Part shown: positions 44,057 to 52,021 of the stretch, one piece after another | How the letters are laid out: each line of letters starts with the position of its first letter | How positions within the stretch are numbered: the stretch's first letter is position 1 | DNA from: Candidatus Aminicenantota bacterium | GTDB lineage: Bacteria > Acidobacteriota > Aminicenantia > Aminicenantales > Aminicenantaceae | Direction: 5' to 3' | DNA: 52,021 nucleotides | Assembly: GCA_020348385.1 (NCBI GenBank) | Contig: CP070750.1 | Span: forward strand, 1,934,406-1,986,426 | Program-made: the position numbers and the translations under genes | Notes under the pieces: model-generated | Told to the model about the DNA's origin: nothing | Database searches by the model: none | The model's input: the letters and a program-made list of their open reading frames with translations, nothing else

Positions 44057-44632
44057 ATGAAAAAATCAGTTCTTTTCATATTCTTGATATTCCTGTTTGT
44101 TCAGGTCGGAAACGCCAAGTGGTTCACCGTAGGTCTCAATGCAGGTTATCGCTATCTAAATGACCTCGCATTAGGGGAGATATACGGAGATGGATACGTC
44201 TTCGAGCCCTTCATCAGGTATTCTTTGATAAAATCGTTAAGTCTGGAACTTTCCTACGAGGGAGGGTACAAAAGAAATGGCCCCGTCGGATATTTCCAAG
44301 AGGACAGCACTTTGAGCGTCAGTGGATTCCAACTTTCTGGGATTGTTCAAGTTCCTATCCTGCGCATCCGGAATATCAGCACATACTTTAAAGTCGGCAT
44401 CGCCTATTATTTATATAAACAGGATATCGATAGCGAATTTGTCCGGCAGCAAGTGGATCATAGCAAATGGACGACGGTTATCGGCGGAGGGATGAATTTA
44501 CATCTGTTCAAAGGATTATTCCTGACTGTTGAAGTCAAATCCATTCCTCTCAGGGTGAGACCCTTCGACATCAATGTTGACCTGGGGGGAATGCGTATCC
44601 TTTTTGGGATAGGCTATCAATTCTGGCTTTAA
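44057..44632 (+). CDS. Putative outer-membrane beta-barrel protein (OmpX/OmpW size)
   Basis: A 191-residue exported protein (signal about 1-19, ending GNAK) with eight or so predicted strands, for example WFTVGLNAGYRYLNDL, SLSLELSYEGGYKRN, STYFKVGIAYYLYKQ and a final strand MRILFGIGYQFWL ending in aromatic Trp-Leu, as in outer-membrane proteins. The start at 44057 has AAGGAAAA upstream. Its last 117 bases are antisense to the tail of the frameshifted S9 gene on the other strand. No named family is recognised. Confidence 0.82.
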   Translation: MKKSVLFIFLIFLFVQVGNAKWFTVGLNAGYRYLNDLALGEIYGDGYVFEPFIRYSLIKSLSLELSYEGGYKRNGPVGYFQEDSTLSVSGFQLSGIVQVPILRIRNISTYFKVGIAYYLYKQDIDSEFVRQQVDHSKWTTVIGGGMNLHLFKGLFLTVEVKSIPLRVRPFDINVDLGGMRILFGIGYQFWL

Positions 44633-46994
44633 AAATTTGTCGAAACAGGCCACTATTCTTTGCCATGAATCCCGGATATTGGCTGGTTTACTGAGGACAT
44701 GCCCTTCACCGAAATACCTGACAAACTCCACCTCCTTCTCCAGCCTTTTCAATCCGGAGAACACCTCCTCTGCTTGAGCCAAGGAGACAAAATCCAGGTC
44801 TCCGTGAAGCATGAGTAAGGGCGTTTCAACCTTGATAATAGATGGGTGAATTCTCGATCCACTGAAGACGGTCTTCCCAGATCGGAACTCCCATGCGGCC
44901 CTGACCTCCTTCTGACCGGGAAGAAAAGAATGACGAGCCTCCGTAACTGTACCGACTCCTCGCATCGAATATGCCATAGTTGCTGATCAGGTCGCTCAAT
45001 CCTGCTAGGGAAACGGCGGCCTTAAATCGTCTGGTCTGGGTGATTAAAACATGCACGGCGTATCCTCCGTAGCTCTGCCCGATCACACCGATGCTTTCAG
45101 GATCCGCAATCCCCATCTCCACTACCTTATCCACCGCCGGCAGCACGGAATCCGGTATCTCCTTGAGAGGCGATCCTTTGTTTCCATCGGGTGACAAAGG
45201 AATGCTCGGCTGCATCACGACGTAACCGCATTGAGAGAGCAGCTGCGATAGGCATGAGACAGTGTTGAAAAAAAGCGGAAACGTGCGTTCGAGGGCGGTC
45301 ACCATCGAGCCGGCATAAACATTCACGACGAGAGGATAGCGTTTCCCTTCTTCATAACCTGGAGGGTACAAAAGGGCGCCTTTCAGCTCCTGACCATCCA
45401 GATTCCGGTAGCTGAAAAGCGTCTTTTTTCCTCTCGGAATCTGCCGAAGATGAGGGTTTAGGTCGGTGAATCTGATCGGCTGGGCGAATGAAAAACCGGA
45501 AAACCACAGGTTGTTGACTTCCATCTCTCGCTGAGAATAAAGGATAGAATTACCGTTTTTACTTCTGAAGAGTTCAAAAATGGCGGTATAGTTTGGTACG
45601 CTACCCGATATCGGTTGCCTAAGGTCGTTTTTTATATCTGCCCACAGCAAATTTTTTCTTGATGTGGAAGGATCGAAAGATTCAAGAATGACGGATTTTC
45701 CGTCTGGGCTGTAAGCATAACCGGTCCCCTTGACTCTCAAGATTCCCGATATTTTTTCTTTGCTTTTTTCTTCCTTTTTTTCAAAAATCCTCTTCGGTGG
45801 AGTTCCGTCAAGGGACAGGGTCCACCATCCCTCTTTATTTTGAGCCAAAACATGCTTTCCATCTGGGGACCAGATATAAGACCCTGTTGAGGCTTGCAAA
45901 ACATCGGGCGGAGGAAAGACTTTTACAAAGGTTTTATCCTCGCTCGGTGTGATTATCCTTTTGGTCCCTTGAATATCGACGGTGTAAAGTTCCTCCTTTT
46001 GTCTCTCCAGGAGATGACTGCTAGCCGGTGACCTCAGAATCTTATCTTCCACATCTTCCAAGAGAAGACGAGAAAGGCCACCCTCTGATGGCATGATGTG
46101 AAGATCGAAAATCCGTGTGAAGGTTCCCGGAATAAGCTTTTTGTAGGCCTTATAGGCCAGGATATTTCCATCGGGTGATAATTCCCAGAACATGACATCT
46201 TTATTTTCGGTTAGCCGCCCGATTTTTCCGGAGCTTATGTCCAGGATACCGAGGTCGATCCGATTCTCGGCAATCAGGAACCGACTGGTATCCGACTTGT
46301 CATTTGACCGGAGAACACTGGATGTTGCCCCTCCTTCAGGGTCCAGGAATCTTTTATAGATATTCGGGATCAGGAAGAGGGGGTTGTCATCGATTCCGGG
46401 CTTGATATTTGCCTCGCCTATAGGGAGGAGTGGAACAATTACTTTTTTCCCCTCCCTTGTCCATCTGGGAATGTCCATTCTAAAAAGAGAAGATTTAAGC
46501 CGGACTCCTTCAACGAACTCCGGCTTAGCATCCGGCAACTGGGCATTGCGACATATCCAGGGGACGATGTGTCCGTTTTTATCGCCGTAAAAGACGAGAT
46601 CTTTGCTATTGGGAGCCCACACAGGATGCCAAAAACTTCGCTTTTCTGGTTTGCCATCCGTTATTCGCGCGAGTTTCCCCGTTTTTGTGCTGGCTATCCA
46701 GATGTCTTGACGGAGAAACGTGGCGGGGATACCACCAGGAAGTTTCCTCAGATCGCCCAATGGATAGATGTCATCCTTTTGGAAACTTCGAGCGATCGTG
46801 AAGGCCACCCACTTTCCATCCGGGGAGATGTCATAATGTTCGTAATAGGGGTCGGAAATCGATTCGGTATCCATCAAGGAATCGAGAAATTTGTCCCCTG
46901 TTTCCGATCTTTTTTCCCGCCCTTCCGAGAACGAGAAGAACAAAAGAGGAATAATTAGGGAAAAAACAAGGATTGTTACTTTTCTAAGATTCAT
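44516..46994 (-). pseudogene. S9-family serine peptidase with frameshift near its 3' end
   Basis: Exported prolyl-oligopeptidase-type peptidase. From the ATG at 46994 the frame has a signal peptide, a propeller region and the nucleophile GQSYGGYAV (Ser about 637), then stops at 44826 right after RLQWIENSPIYY. The rest of the hydrolase domain (KVETPLLMLHGDLDF with the catalytic Asp, then YFGEGHVLSKP with the His) continues in another frame from about 44833 to a stop at 44516. The join is near 44834: one extra C, or two or five missing bases, would explain it. As written the first product (722 residues) lacks Asp and His. Sequencing error is possible. The tail overlaps the barrel gene antisense. 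Confidence 0.85.
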
Positions 46995-47077
46995 GATTTC
47001 TTATCTGGCCAGCTATATTAAATGTTAAATAAAGTATAATAAAGTAAAATAAAATATTATTTCTATATAATCTCCCG

Positions 47078-48181
47078 TTAACTGAACTTGTCAAAATAAA
47101 TATTGTCTTCTGAGATGCCCTTTTTCTCGAGCACTTCCAGGCAGGAATCCACCATTTCTGGACTGCCGCAGATGTAGACGTCCAGGTCCGCCGCTTCAGG
47201 TATATGTTCTTCGATGAGATCTGTCACTCTACCTCTTTCTCCCTGCCATGGCGAATCGTCTGACACCCTGGACAAAGTGGGAACATAAGTGAAGCGGGGT
47301 AGCTCTTTTTCCAAGCTTTTGAGCTCCTCCACACAGTACATGTCATCTTCAGATCGAGTGCCAAAAAACAGGGTGATTTTTTGCTGGATTTGTTCTCTGT
47401 GCATGTGCCGAAGAATGGACATGATGGGTGCCAAGCCCGTCCCTGTTGCGATCATCAGGATGCCCCGGTCAGACTCTTGATAATAAAAATCCCCGAAGGG
47501 GCCCCTCATGACCAGTTCATCCCTCTTCTTGAGATAATTATGGATATAGGTCGATACGATCCCTTTCTCTACAAGACCCACATACAATTCGATTTTTTGG
47601 TGTTCCTCAGGAAAGGAAGCCATAGAAAAAGCGCGAAATTCCGGGGCACTGGATAACTTGTACTTGGGAATCTCCAGCTGGATGTATTGTCCTGGCTTGA
47701 ATGTGATGCCCTCTTCCGGTTCGACGATCGCGAGGGTGATTCCTTTGATGTAGGGCGTCAAATCTTCGAGGCGTTCCACCCGGACTTTGAATTCTTTGAT
47801 AAGAAAAAGATCTTCGGGAATCTCTATGGCCAGATCGTTCCTGACTTTGACCTGACAGGATAGCCTGACATTATCTTCCTGTTCATCGGCCGAAAGATAG
47901 GGTGTTTCTGTGGGAAGGACGGGTCCCCCTCCTTCCAGCACCTTCACCTTGCAGTAGGCGCATGTCCCCTTGCCCCCGCAGGCCGACGGGATGAATATTC
48001 CTTCGTCCTGTAGGCTGAATAGCAGCGGACTGCCTCCTTGGACTTTCAGCTCCTTTTCTCGATTGATCATGATTTGACATTCACCATAATCAGCGATGAA
48101 TCTGTCAGCAAACTCCAAGAGCAGCGCCAATACTGCGCCGATTCCGCTTATGATGAGTATGCTCACGATAAACTGAGTCAT
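47078..48181 (-). CDS. nqrF: NqrF-like NADH dehydrogenase subunit (2Fe-2S and FAD)
   Basis: Electron-input subunit of the Na+-translocating NADH:quinone oxidoreductase. The 367 residues have one N-terminal helix (about 5-25), a 2Fe-2S domain with Cys68, Cys74, Cys77 and Cys109 (SACGGKGTCAYCKVK, then RLSCQ), an FAD domain with FRAFSMAS (about 202-209) and an NAD site with IATGTGLAPIMSIL (about 262-275). It ends DNIYFDKF, as NqrF proteins do. It is the last gene of the set and starts 4 bases after the nqrE-like stop. NqrF, unlike RnfB/RnfC, marks the complex as Nqr-like. Confidence 0.93.
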   Translation of the reverse strand: MTQFIVSILIISGIGAVLALLLEFADRFIADYGECQIMINREKELKVQGGSPLLFSLQDEGIFIPSACGGKGTCAYCKVKVLEGGGPVLPTETPYLSADEQEDNVRLSCQVKVRNDLAIEIPEDLFLIKEFKVRVERLEDLTPYIKGITLAIVEPEEGITFKPGQYIQLEIPKYKLSSAPEFRAFSMASFPEEHQKIELYVGLVEKGIVSTYIHNYLKKRDELVMRGPFGDFYYQESDRGILMIATGTGLAPIMSILRHMHREQIQQKITLFFGTRSEDDMYCVEELKSLEKELPRFTYVPTLSRVSDDSPWQGERGRVTDLIEEHIPEAADLDVYICGSPEMVDSCLEVLEKKGISEDNIYFDKFS

Positions 48182-48185
48182 GGTT

Positions 48186-48779
48186 TTATTGCACGCGGAT
48201 CATCCCGCTGAAGGCCAAGAAAGCCAAAGCCAATAAGCCGGTGATGATCAGAGTGATGGCGGGCCCTTCCAATCCTTTTGGAAGTTTGGCTGTCTTTTGC
48301 AGTTTCTCCCGAATGGAGCTGATGGCGATGATGGCCAACATCCACCCGATCCCGCTTCCGACCCCGTAAGCCAGCGATTGGACAAAGTCGTATTTGCGGA
48401 TGACCATAAAAAGCGATGCCCCGAAGATGGCGCAGTTCACGGTGATCAATGGCAGGAAGATTCCCAGGCTGAAATAAAGCGCGGGAAAAAACCGCTCCAC
48501 CGTCATCTCCACAAGCTGCACAAAAGCGGCGATCACGACGATAAACACGATAAACCGGAAGTGTTCCAATCCTAAAGGCACCAATACTTTATAATGCACC
48601 AAATTATTGAGCGCTGTCGTGGATGCCATCACGAACACCACTGCTGCTCCCATGCCCAGAGCTGACTTCTTTCGTCCGGACATGGATAGGAATGGACAAA
48701 GACCCAGGAAGTTGGTCAAAAGGATGTTATTGGTGAAGATGGCTGCAAAAAACAGCGTCAGCGGATTGATTGGATCCAT
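48186..48779 (-). CDS. nqrE: NqrE/RnfA-like membrane subunit
   Basis: Polytopic subunit of 197 residues with six membrane helices. LTNFLGLCPFLSMSG holds Cys28, and LITVNCAIFGASLF holds Cys116; in solved Nqr the matching Cys of NqrD and NqrE bind a membrane 2Fe-2S cluster. GVGSGIGWMLAI is a family motif. RnfA and NqrE are hard to separate by sequence; the neighbouring NqrF favours NqrE. It lies 9 bases after the nqrD-like stop. Confidence 0.92.
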   Translation of the reverse strand: MDPINPLTLFFAAIFTNNILLTNFLGLCPFLSMSGRKKSALGMGAAVVFVMASTTALNNLVHYKVLVPLGLEHFRFIVFIVVIAAFVQLVEMTVERFFPALYFSLGIFLPLITVNCAIFGASLFMVIRKYDFVQSLAYGVGSGIGWMLAIIAISSIREKLQKTAKLPKGLEGPAITLIITGLLALAFLAFSGMIRVQ

Positions 48780-48788
48780 CTCTTTCTC

Positions 48789-49412
48789 TTATCCTTTTTC
48801 CTCGCCAAATTTCGTTTGAGGCCGAAAATATTTCATTATCCAGACCATAATGCCAAGAGTGAAAAAGGCCCCGGGTGCCATGATCATCACGGTCCACTGA
48901 ACAAAACCTTCAGGCAAAACACGAAATCCCAAAAGGGTTCCGAAACCCAGCGGTTCCCGAATAAAAGCGATGGCGATCAAAACAAGCGAATACCCCAGAC
49001 TCATGCCCAGCCCGTCGATGAAAGACGCCACCGGCGGATTGTGCCGGGCAAAGGCCTCGCACCGCCCCAAGATGATGCAGTTGGTAATGATCAACGCCAC
49101 GTACGGACCCAGAGCTTCGCTGATGTCCGGCAGATAGGCCTTGATCATGATGTCCACGATGATGACATAGGAGGCTATGATCAAGGTCTGAACCATCATC
49201 CGGATACGCATAGGTGTGTGTTTTCGTAGGAGGGAAACCGTTAGCGAAGACATGCAGACCGTGAAGATCAATCCCGCATCCATCACCAGGGTGTTCACCA
49301 TCAGGTTGGTCACGGCCAGTGTTGAGCAGATGCCGAGGATCTGCCGGAGCACCGGATTGTCCTTCCACAACCCGGTCAAAAAGATCTCTTTTTTCAGCGG
49401 CAAGTTCGGCAT
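48789..49412 (-). CDS. nqrD: NqrD/RnfE-like membrane subunit
   Basis: Polytopic subunit of 207 residues with about six membrane helices. NPVLRQILGICSTLAVTN contains Cys29, and LIITNCIILGRCEAFAR contains Cys112 and Cys118; Cys29 and Cys112 match the cluster ligands of NqrD. FIDGLGMSLGYSLVLI is typical of the NqrD/RnfE family. Its ATG touches the nqrC-like stop with no gap. RnfE is the alternative name. Confidence 0.92.
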   Translation of the reverse strand: MPNLPLKKEIFLTGLWKDNPVLRQILGICSTLAVTNLMVNTLVMDAGLIFTVCMSSLTVSLLRKHTPMRIRMMVQTLIIASYVIIVDIMIKAYLPDISEALGPYVALIITNCIILGRCEAFARHNPPVASFIDGLGMSLGYSLVLIAIAFIREPLGFGTLLGFRVLPEGFVQWTVMIMAPGAFFTLGIMVWIMKYFRPQTKFGEEKG

Positions 49413-50051
49413 TTATTCCTTCTCCTCGACTGACACCCAGAGTTCCTTCAGGAAAAAATCCAGCTCTCGGTTCAGGAATGCCTCCACGGCCGAACTGGTA
49501 TTGGTGGCGCCGGTTATGGCATCCAGTTCGTTGGAAGCCTGCGCTGTGCCTTCGGGTTTTAAATAAAAAATGTTTTGATCCCCTTCGATAGGATGAAGCG
49601 GCAGATCCTTGAATTGATCGGCAAACCAGCTCTCTGTGATTCGGCCGCCCAGTCCTGGAGTTTCGTTGTGTTTGAAAAAAGCTATCCCGAGGACTCTGGT
49701 CGCATCTGGACTGATGCCGATCATGCCTTGGATCGGCCCCCAAAATCCGGGCCCGCCCACCGGCAAGGCATATCCGCGGATAGTCTGTCCGTCCTGTTCA
49801 TACCCGATATACAATGTCCTTTCTTCCACATCGATTTCTTTCACATGATCTGCAAAAAGCTGGGAAAGTTCCTGTTCGGATGTTTGCTCTTGGGTCGGGA
49901 TTTCCAAAACCCGGAGGATGATCTGTTGTATCCTTTGAATCTGGTTGCGTTCGATCCTTTTGTCATTCATCAGTTTGACTGCACTGACCAAAGAAGCGAA
50001 AAACAACGTGATCAAAAACATGTAGATCACGGAAAGAGCCCTTTTTTTCAT
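49413..50051 (-). CDS. nqrC: NqrC/RnfG-like FMN-binding subunit
   Basis: Membrane-anchored subunit of 212 residues with one helix (about 5-25) and an FMN-binding domain. HNETPGLGGRI (about 128-138) and the flavinylation motif LDAITGATNTS (Asp177 to Thr183) are present, so covalent FMN on Thr183 by ApbE is expected; no apbE gene is in the window. The start at 50051 is one base before the nqrB-like stop region; a longer upstream frame is antisense-like and rejected. RnfG has the same domain. Confidence 0.92.
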   Translation of the reverse strand: MKKRALSVIYMFLITLFFASLVSAVKLMNDKRIERNQIQRIQQIILRVLEIPTQEQTSEQELSQLFADHVKEIDVEERTLYIGYEQDGQTIRGYALPVGGPGFWGPIQGMIGISPDATRVLGIAFFKHNETPGLGGRITESWFADQFKDLPLHPIEGDQNIFYLKPEGTAQASNELDAITGATNTSSAVEAFLNRELDFFLKELWVSVEEKE

Positions 50052-50052
50052 C

Positions 50053-51009
50053 CTAAGGCCTTCTTTTTGCCTGGATCTGGCGGATGGTTTGGTCAAGTAT
50101 CGGGACAAAAGCGTTCATGATCAGGACCGAAAACATCACGCCTTCGGAAAAATTAGAAAACCCGCGCAGAATCACGATCAAAACGCCGATCATCGATCCG
50201 TAAATCCACTGCCCGATTTTTGTTTTGGCTCCGGAAACCGGTTCGGTTACGATGAAGAATGTCCCGAACAGGAAGGATCCGGCCAAGAGTGTGGATACTG
50301 GATCAGGAATCTGATTAAAACCGGCCAATCTAAGTAAGCCACTACAACAAATACCACCCAAAAGACAGGATAAGGCCAATCGCCAAGAGGCCGCTTTTTT
50401 GACCACGATAAAAATGCCGCCGAGTAAGATTAAAAACGCCGACATCTCCCCGATTGATCCGGATGAGCGTCCCAGCAAAAGGTCTTGGAACGGCAAGGAC
50501 TCTCCCAGCCGAAGGACCTCAAGGGGAGTCGCTTGGGAAAGAGAATCCAGGGATGCCGACCAGTGTGTCAATCCGCCCGCGACATCCCAGAAAGGCTCGA
50601 CCCAGCGATTTGTCATCTGGAGGGGGAAGGTAATATAGATGAAACAACGCCCCACCATGGCCGGGTTGAACACATTCTGCCCGAAACCACCGAACACCAT
50701 CTTCCCGAGAGCCACTCCCACTACGATCCCGATCGCAGCCATCCAGAAGGGGATGGTCGGAGGGAGCGACAGAGTAAAGATCAAACCTGTGACAAAAACA
50801 GCTGATGTCACTGGCTTGCCTCTGGGAAATGTGAAAAAAGCTTCAGTCATAATTCCGCATACCAGGACCAATCCCGCGAGCGCAAAAGACCGCCAGCCGA
50901 ATAGGTATATCGAGGCCAGCACCAGAGGAATCAGGGCATAACAAACCCGCAGCATGGGCTTTTGCATCATAAACGGTTTATTTGGAAGGCGGGCACGCAA
51001 AGCGGTCAT
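50053..51009 (-). CDS. nqrB: NqrB/RnfD-like membrane subunit, short form
   Basis: Polytopic subunit of 318 residues with about nine or ten membrane helices. FNPAMVGRCF and SLSQATPLEVL mark the family; Thr161 of SQATPL aligns with the flavinylated Thr of the SGAT motif in NqrB/RnfD, though the Gly is Gln here. NqrB is usually near 410 residues and RnfD near 330-350, so the size is RnfD-like. It is the first gene of the set: nqrA is not upstream. A ribosome site before 51009 is not obvious; 50970 is another possible start. Confidence 0.9.
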   Translation of the reverse strand: MTALRARLPNKPFMMQKPMLRVCYALIPLVLASIYLFGWRSFALAGLVLVCGIMTEAFFTFPRGKPVTSAVFVTGLIFTLSLPPTIPFWMAAIGIVVGVALGKMVFGGFGQNVFNPAMVGRCFIYITFPLQMTNRWVEPFWDVAGGLTHWSASLDSLSQATPLEVLRLGESLPFQDLLLGRSSGSIGEMSAFLILLGGIFIVVKKAASWRLALSCLLGGICCSGLLRLAGFNQIPDPVSTLLAGSFLFGTFFIVTEPVSGAKTKIGQWIYGSMIGVLIVILRGFSNFSEGVMFSVLIMNAFVPILDQTIRQIQAKRRP

Positions 51010-51020
51010 GTCGAGAGCCT

Positions 51021-51049
51021 AAATTACTCAAACCTGCCCGCCTTGTCAA
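51021..51049 (-). promoter_or_regulatory. Possible promoter of the nqr-like operon
   Basis: Minus-strand TTGACA (51049-51044) is a perfect -35; 17 bases later the -10 reads TAATTT (51026-51021), a poor match. It would start transcription only a few bases before the nqrB start codon, so a short or absent leader is implied. Confidence 0.35.
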
Positions 51050-51206
51050 CGAACCTTATTCCTTACCGATAGAACGATTCGTTTCGAAGTTTCGAAAAGT
51101 CGGCGACCCGTGCCCGAATCTCCTCATTATAAGTGTCTTTATCTTGACTAAATCAACCGTAATTGGTTAGATTGAGGGAGAATTAGTCCATTTTTAAGGC
51201 TTCCCG

Positions 51207-52021
51207 ATGAAGGATAGGGATAAGACCAATAAGCAGCTTCTCGAGGATGTGGTACGACTTCGTCGTCGAATAGCTGAAATGGAAAAATCGCAGAAGGATC
51301 ATTTTCCTTCCGGGCTCGATCTGGGGATTTTGGAGCATGCCGTTGCTTCGTCCATCAGCGGCATCGGAATCACGGACTTGGACGGGAAACTGATCTATGT
51401 GAACGACAAGATCGTGGAAATGTGGGGTTACGAGGACAAGAATGAGATATTGGGACGATATCTGCCGGATTTTTGGGAAGGGGAAGGCGTCTATGAAACA
51501 ATTAGAGTCATCAAAGAGAAGGGGCAAAGAATGGGAGAGGATATCGGTAAAAGGAAGGATGGCTCCTTGTTTTATGTTGACTATATTGCAAGTATGATCC
51601 AGGATAGAGCCGGTCAGCCGAAGTATATATTCGGTTCGTTCGTGGACAACACAAGGCGTAAAAAAATCGAAGAGAATCTCAAGAAAGCGCATGATGAGTT
51701 GGAGCTCAAAGTGGAGAAACGCACCGCCGAGCTCACCAAAGCGATGGAAAGACTGAGAAGCATTTTGGACTCGTCCCCGGATTCCATTACCGTCACGGAT
51801 GCGGATGCTAACATTATTGACTGCAATCAGGCGACACTGAACAACCTGGGTTATGCCAAAAAAGAAGAGCTGGTCGGAAAAAACGCCCTTGAAACGATTG
51901 CGGAAAAAGACCATGAGAGGGCAATGAAAAATTTAGTTCTAGCAATCGAAAAAGGTTCTATCCAAAATATCGAGTATGAGATAGTTAGAAAAGACGGATA
52001 TACCTTTCCCGCCAATATGTC
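51207..52021 (+). CDS. PAS-domain sensor protein, 3' end cut by window
   Basis: The frame is open from the ATG at 51207 to the window edge (271 residues). It starts with a short coiled coil (about 8-30), then PAS domain 1 (about 36-150: AVASSISGIGITDLDGKLIY, VEMWGYEDKNEILGRYLPDF), a linker coiled coil (about 155-185, LELKVEKRTAELTKAMERL) and PAS domain 2 (from about 191: ILDSSPDSITVTDADANII). This is the usual input half of a histidine kinase or GGDEF protein; the output domain lies outside. AAGG precedes the start by about nine bases. It is divergent from the nqr-like operon. Confidence 0.9.
   Translation, partial: MKDRDKTNKQLLEDVVRLRRRIAEMEKSQKDHFPSGLDLGILEHAVASSISGIGITDLDGKLIYVNDKIVEMWGYEDKNEILGRYLPDFWEGEGVYETIRVIKEKGQRMGEDIGKRKDGSLFYVDYIASMIQDRAGQPKYIFGSFVDNTRRKKIEENLKKAHDELELKVEKRTAELTKAMERLRSILDSSPDSITVTDADANIIDCNQATLNNLGYAKKEELVGKNALETIAEKDHERAMKNLVLAIEKGSIQNIEYEIVRKDGYTFPANM

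Noticed and set aside
44826..44840. Programmed frameshifting in the S9 gene
   Set aside because: No slippery heptamer is evident at the join; mutation or sequence error is simpler.
47078..51009. A complete Rnf complex
   Set aside because: RnfB and RnfC are absent and an NqrF is present, so Rnf is not the better name despite the RnfD-like size of the first subunit.
51183..51914. A 243-codon open frame on the minus strand opposite the PAS-domain gene
   Set aside because: It is antisense to a clear PAS protein with good motifs, and its own translation is Phe/Leu/Ile-rich with no recognisable domain.

Overview
The window reads as chromosomal DNA of a diderm (Gram-negative) bacterium. The MurE has the meso-diaminopimelate motif DNPRSEEP, and there are outer-membrane barrel-like proteins, a lipoprotein, an Nqr/Rnf-type ion pump and many exported peptidases. 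The mix of M28, S9, M14 and S8 peptidases, a 6-bladed beta-propeller protein, FecR/WG-rich surface proteins and an archaeal-type FBP aldolase/phosphatase suggests the Acidobacteriota/Candidatus Aminicenantes neighbourhood. That assignment is inference; no rRNA or other phylogenetic marker was tested.

Bases 1-14155 (minus strand) hold a compact division and cell wall (dcw) operon. In transcription order it is mraZ, rsmH, ftsL, ftsI, murE, murF, mraY, murD, ftsW, murG, murC, ftsQ, ftsA (cut by the window edge). Genes overlap or lie within a few bases of each other. A strong sigma70-type promoter and three 10-bp-spaced MraZ boxes precede mraZ. murB and ddl, often found between murC and ftsQ, are absent. 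Bases 14352-16496 (minus) are a second operon: class V FBP aldolase/phosphatase, Nudix hydrolase, an encapsulated-ferritin-type protein without an encapsulin beside it, and a DUF2007-like protein.

Bases 16571-23180 hold a repeat-flanked surface/envelope block: a Tyr/Trp-rich lipoprotein with an Arg/Ser-rich tail, a FecR-domain WG-rich protein, a long imperfect inverted repeat, an M23 peptidase, and an ECF sigma/anti-sigma/secretin-N-domain-like operon. Bases 23179-46994 are rich in exported enzymes: two M28 peptidases, an AGCS amino acid symporter, a periplasmic cyclophilin, a CAP-repeat protein, an Fe-dependent alcohol dehydrogenase, an M48 peptidase fused to zinc ribbons, two S9 peptidases (one frameshifted), an M14 carboxypeptidase, a metallo-beta-lactamase-fold protein, a beta-propeller protein and a subtilisin. 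This suggests a peptide- or protein-scavenging life, with the Na+:amino acid symporter taking up products.

Bases 47078-51009 (minus) encode nqrB-C-D-E-F-like subunits without nqrA. NqrB is short and RnfD-like in length. A PAS-domain sensor gene starts divergently at 51207 and runs off the window. Short repeats punctuate gene ends: two GGGGACGGTTCTATTTT palindromes, a G-quadruplex-like repeat family at two peptidase 3' ends, and larger imperfect inverted repeats. No tRNA, rRNA, CRISPR array, prophage or intact transposase gene was seen.
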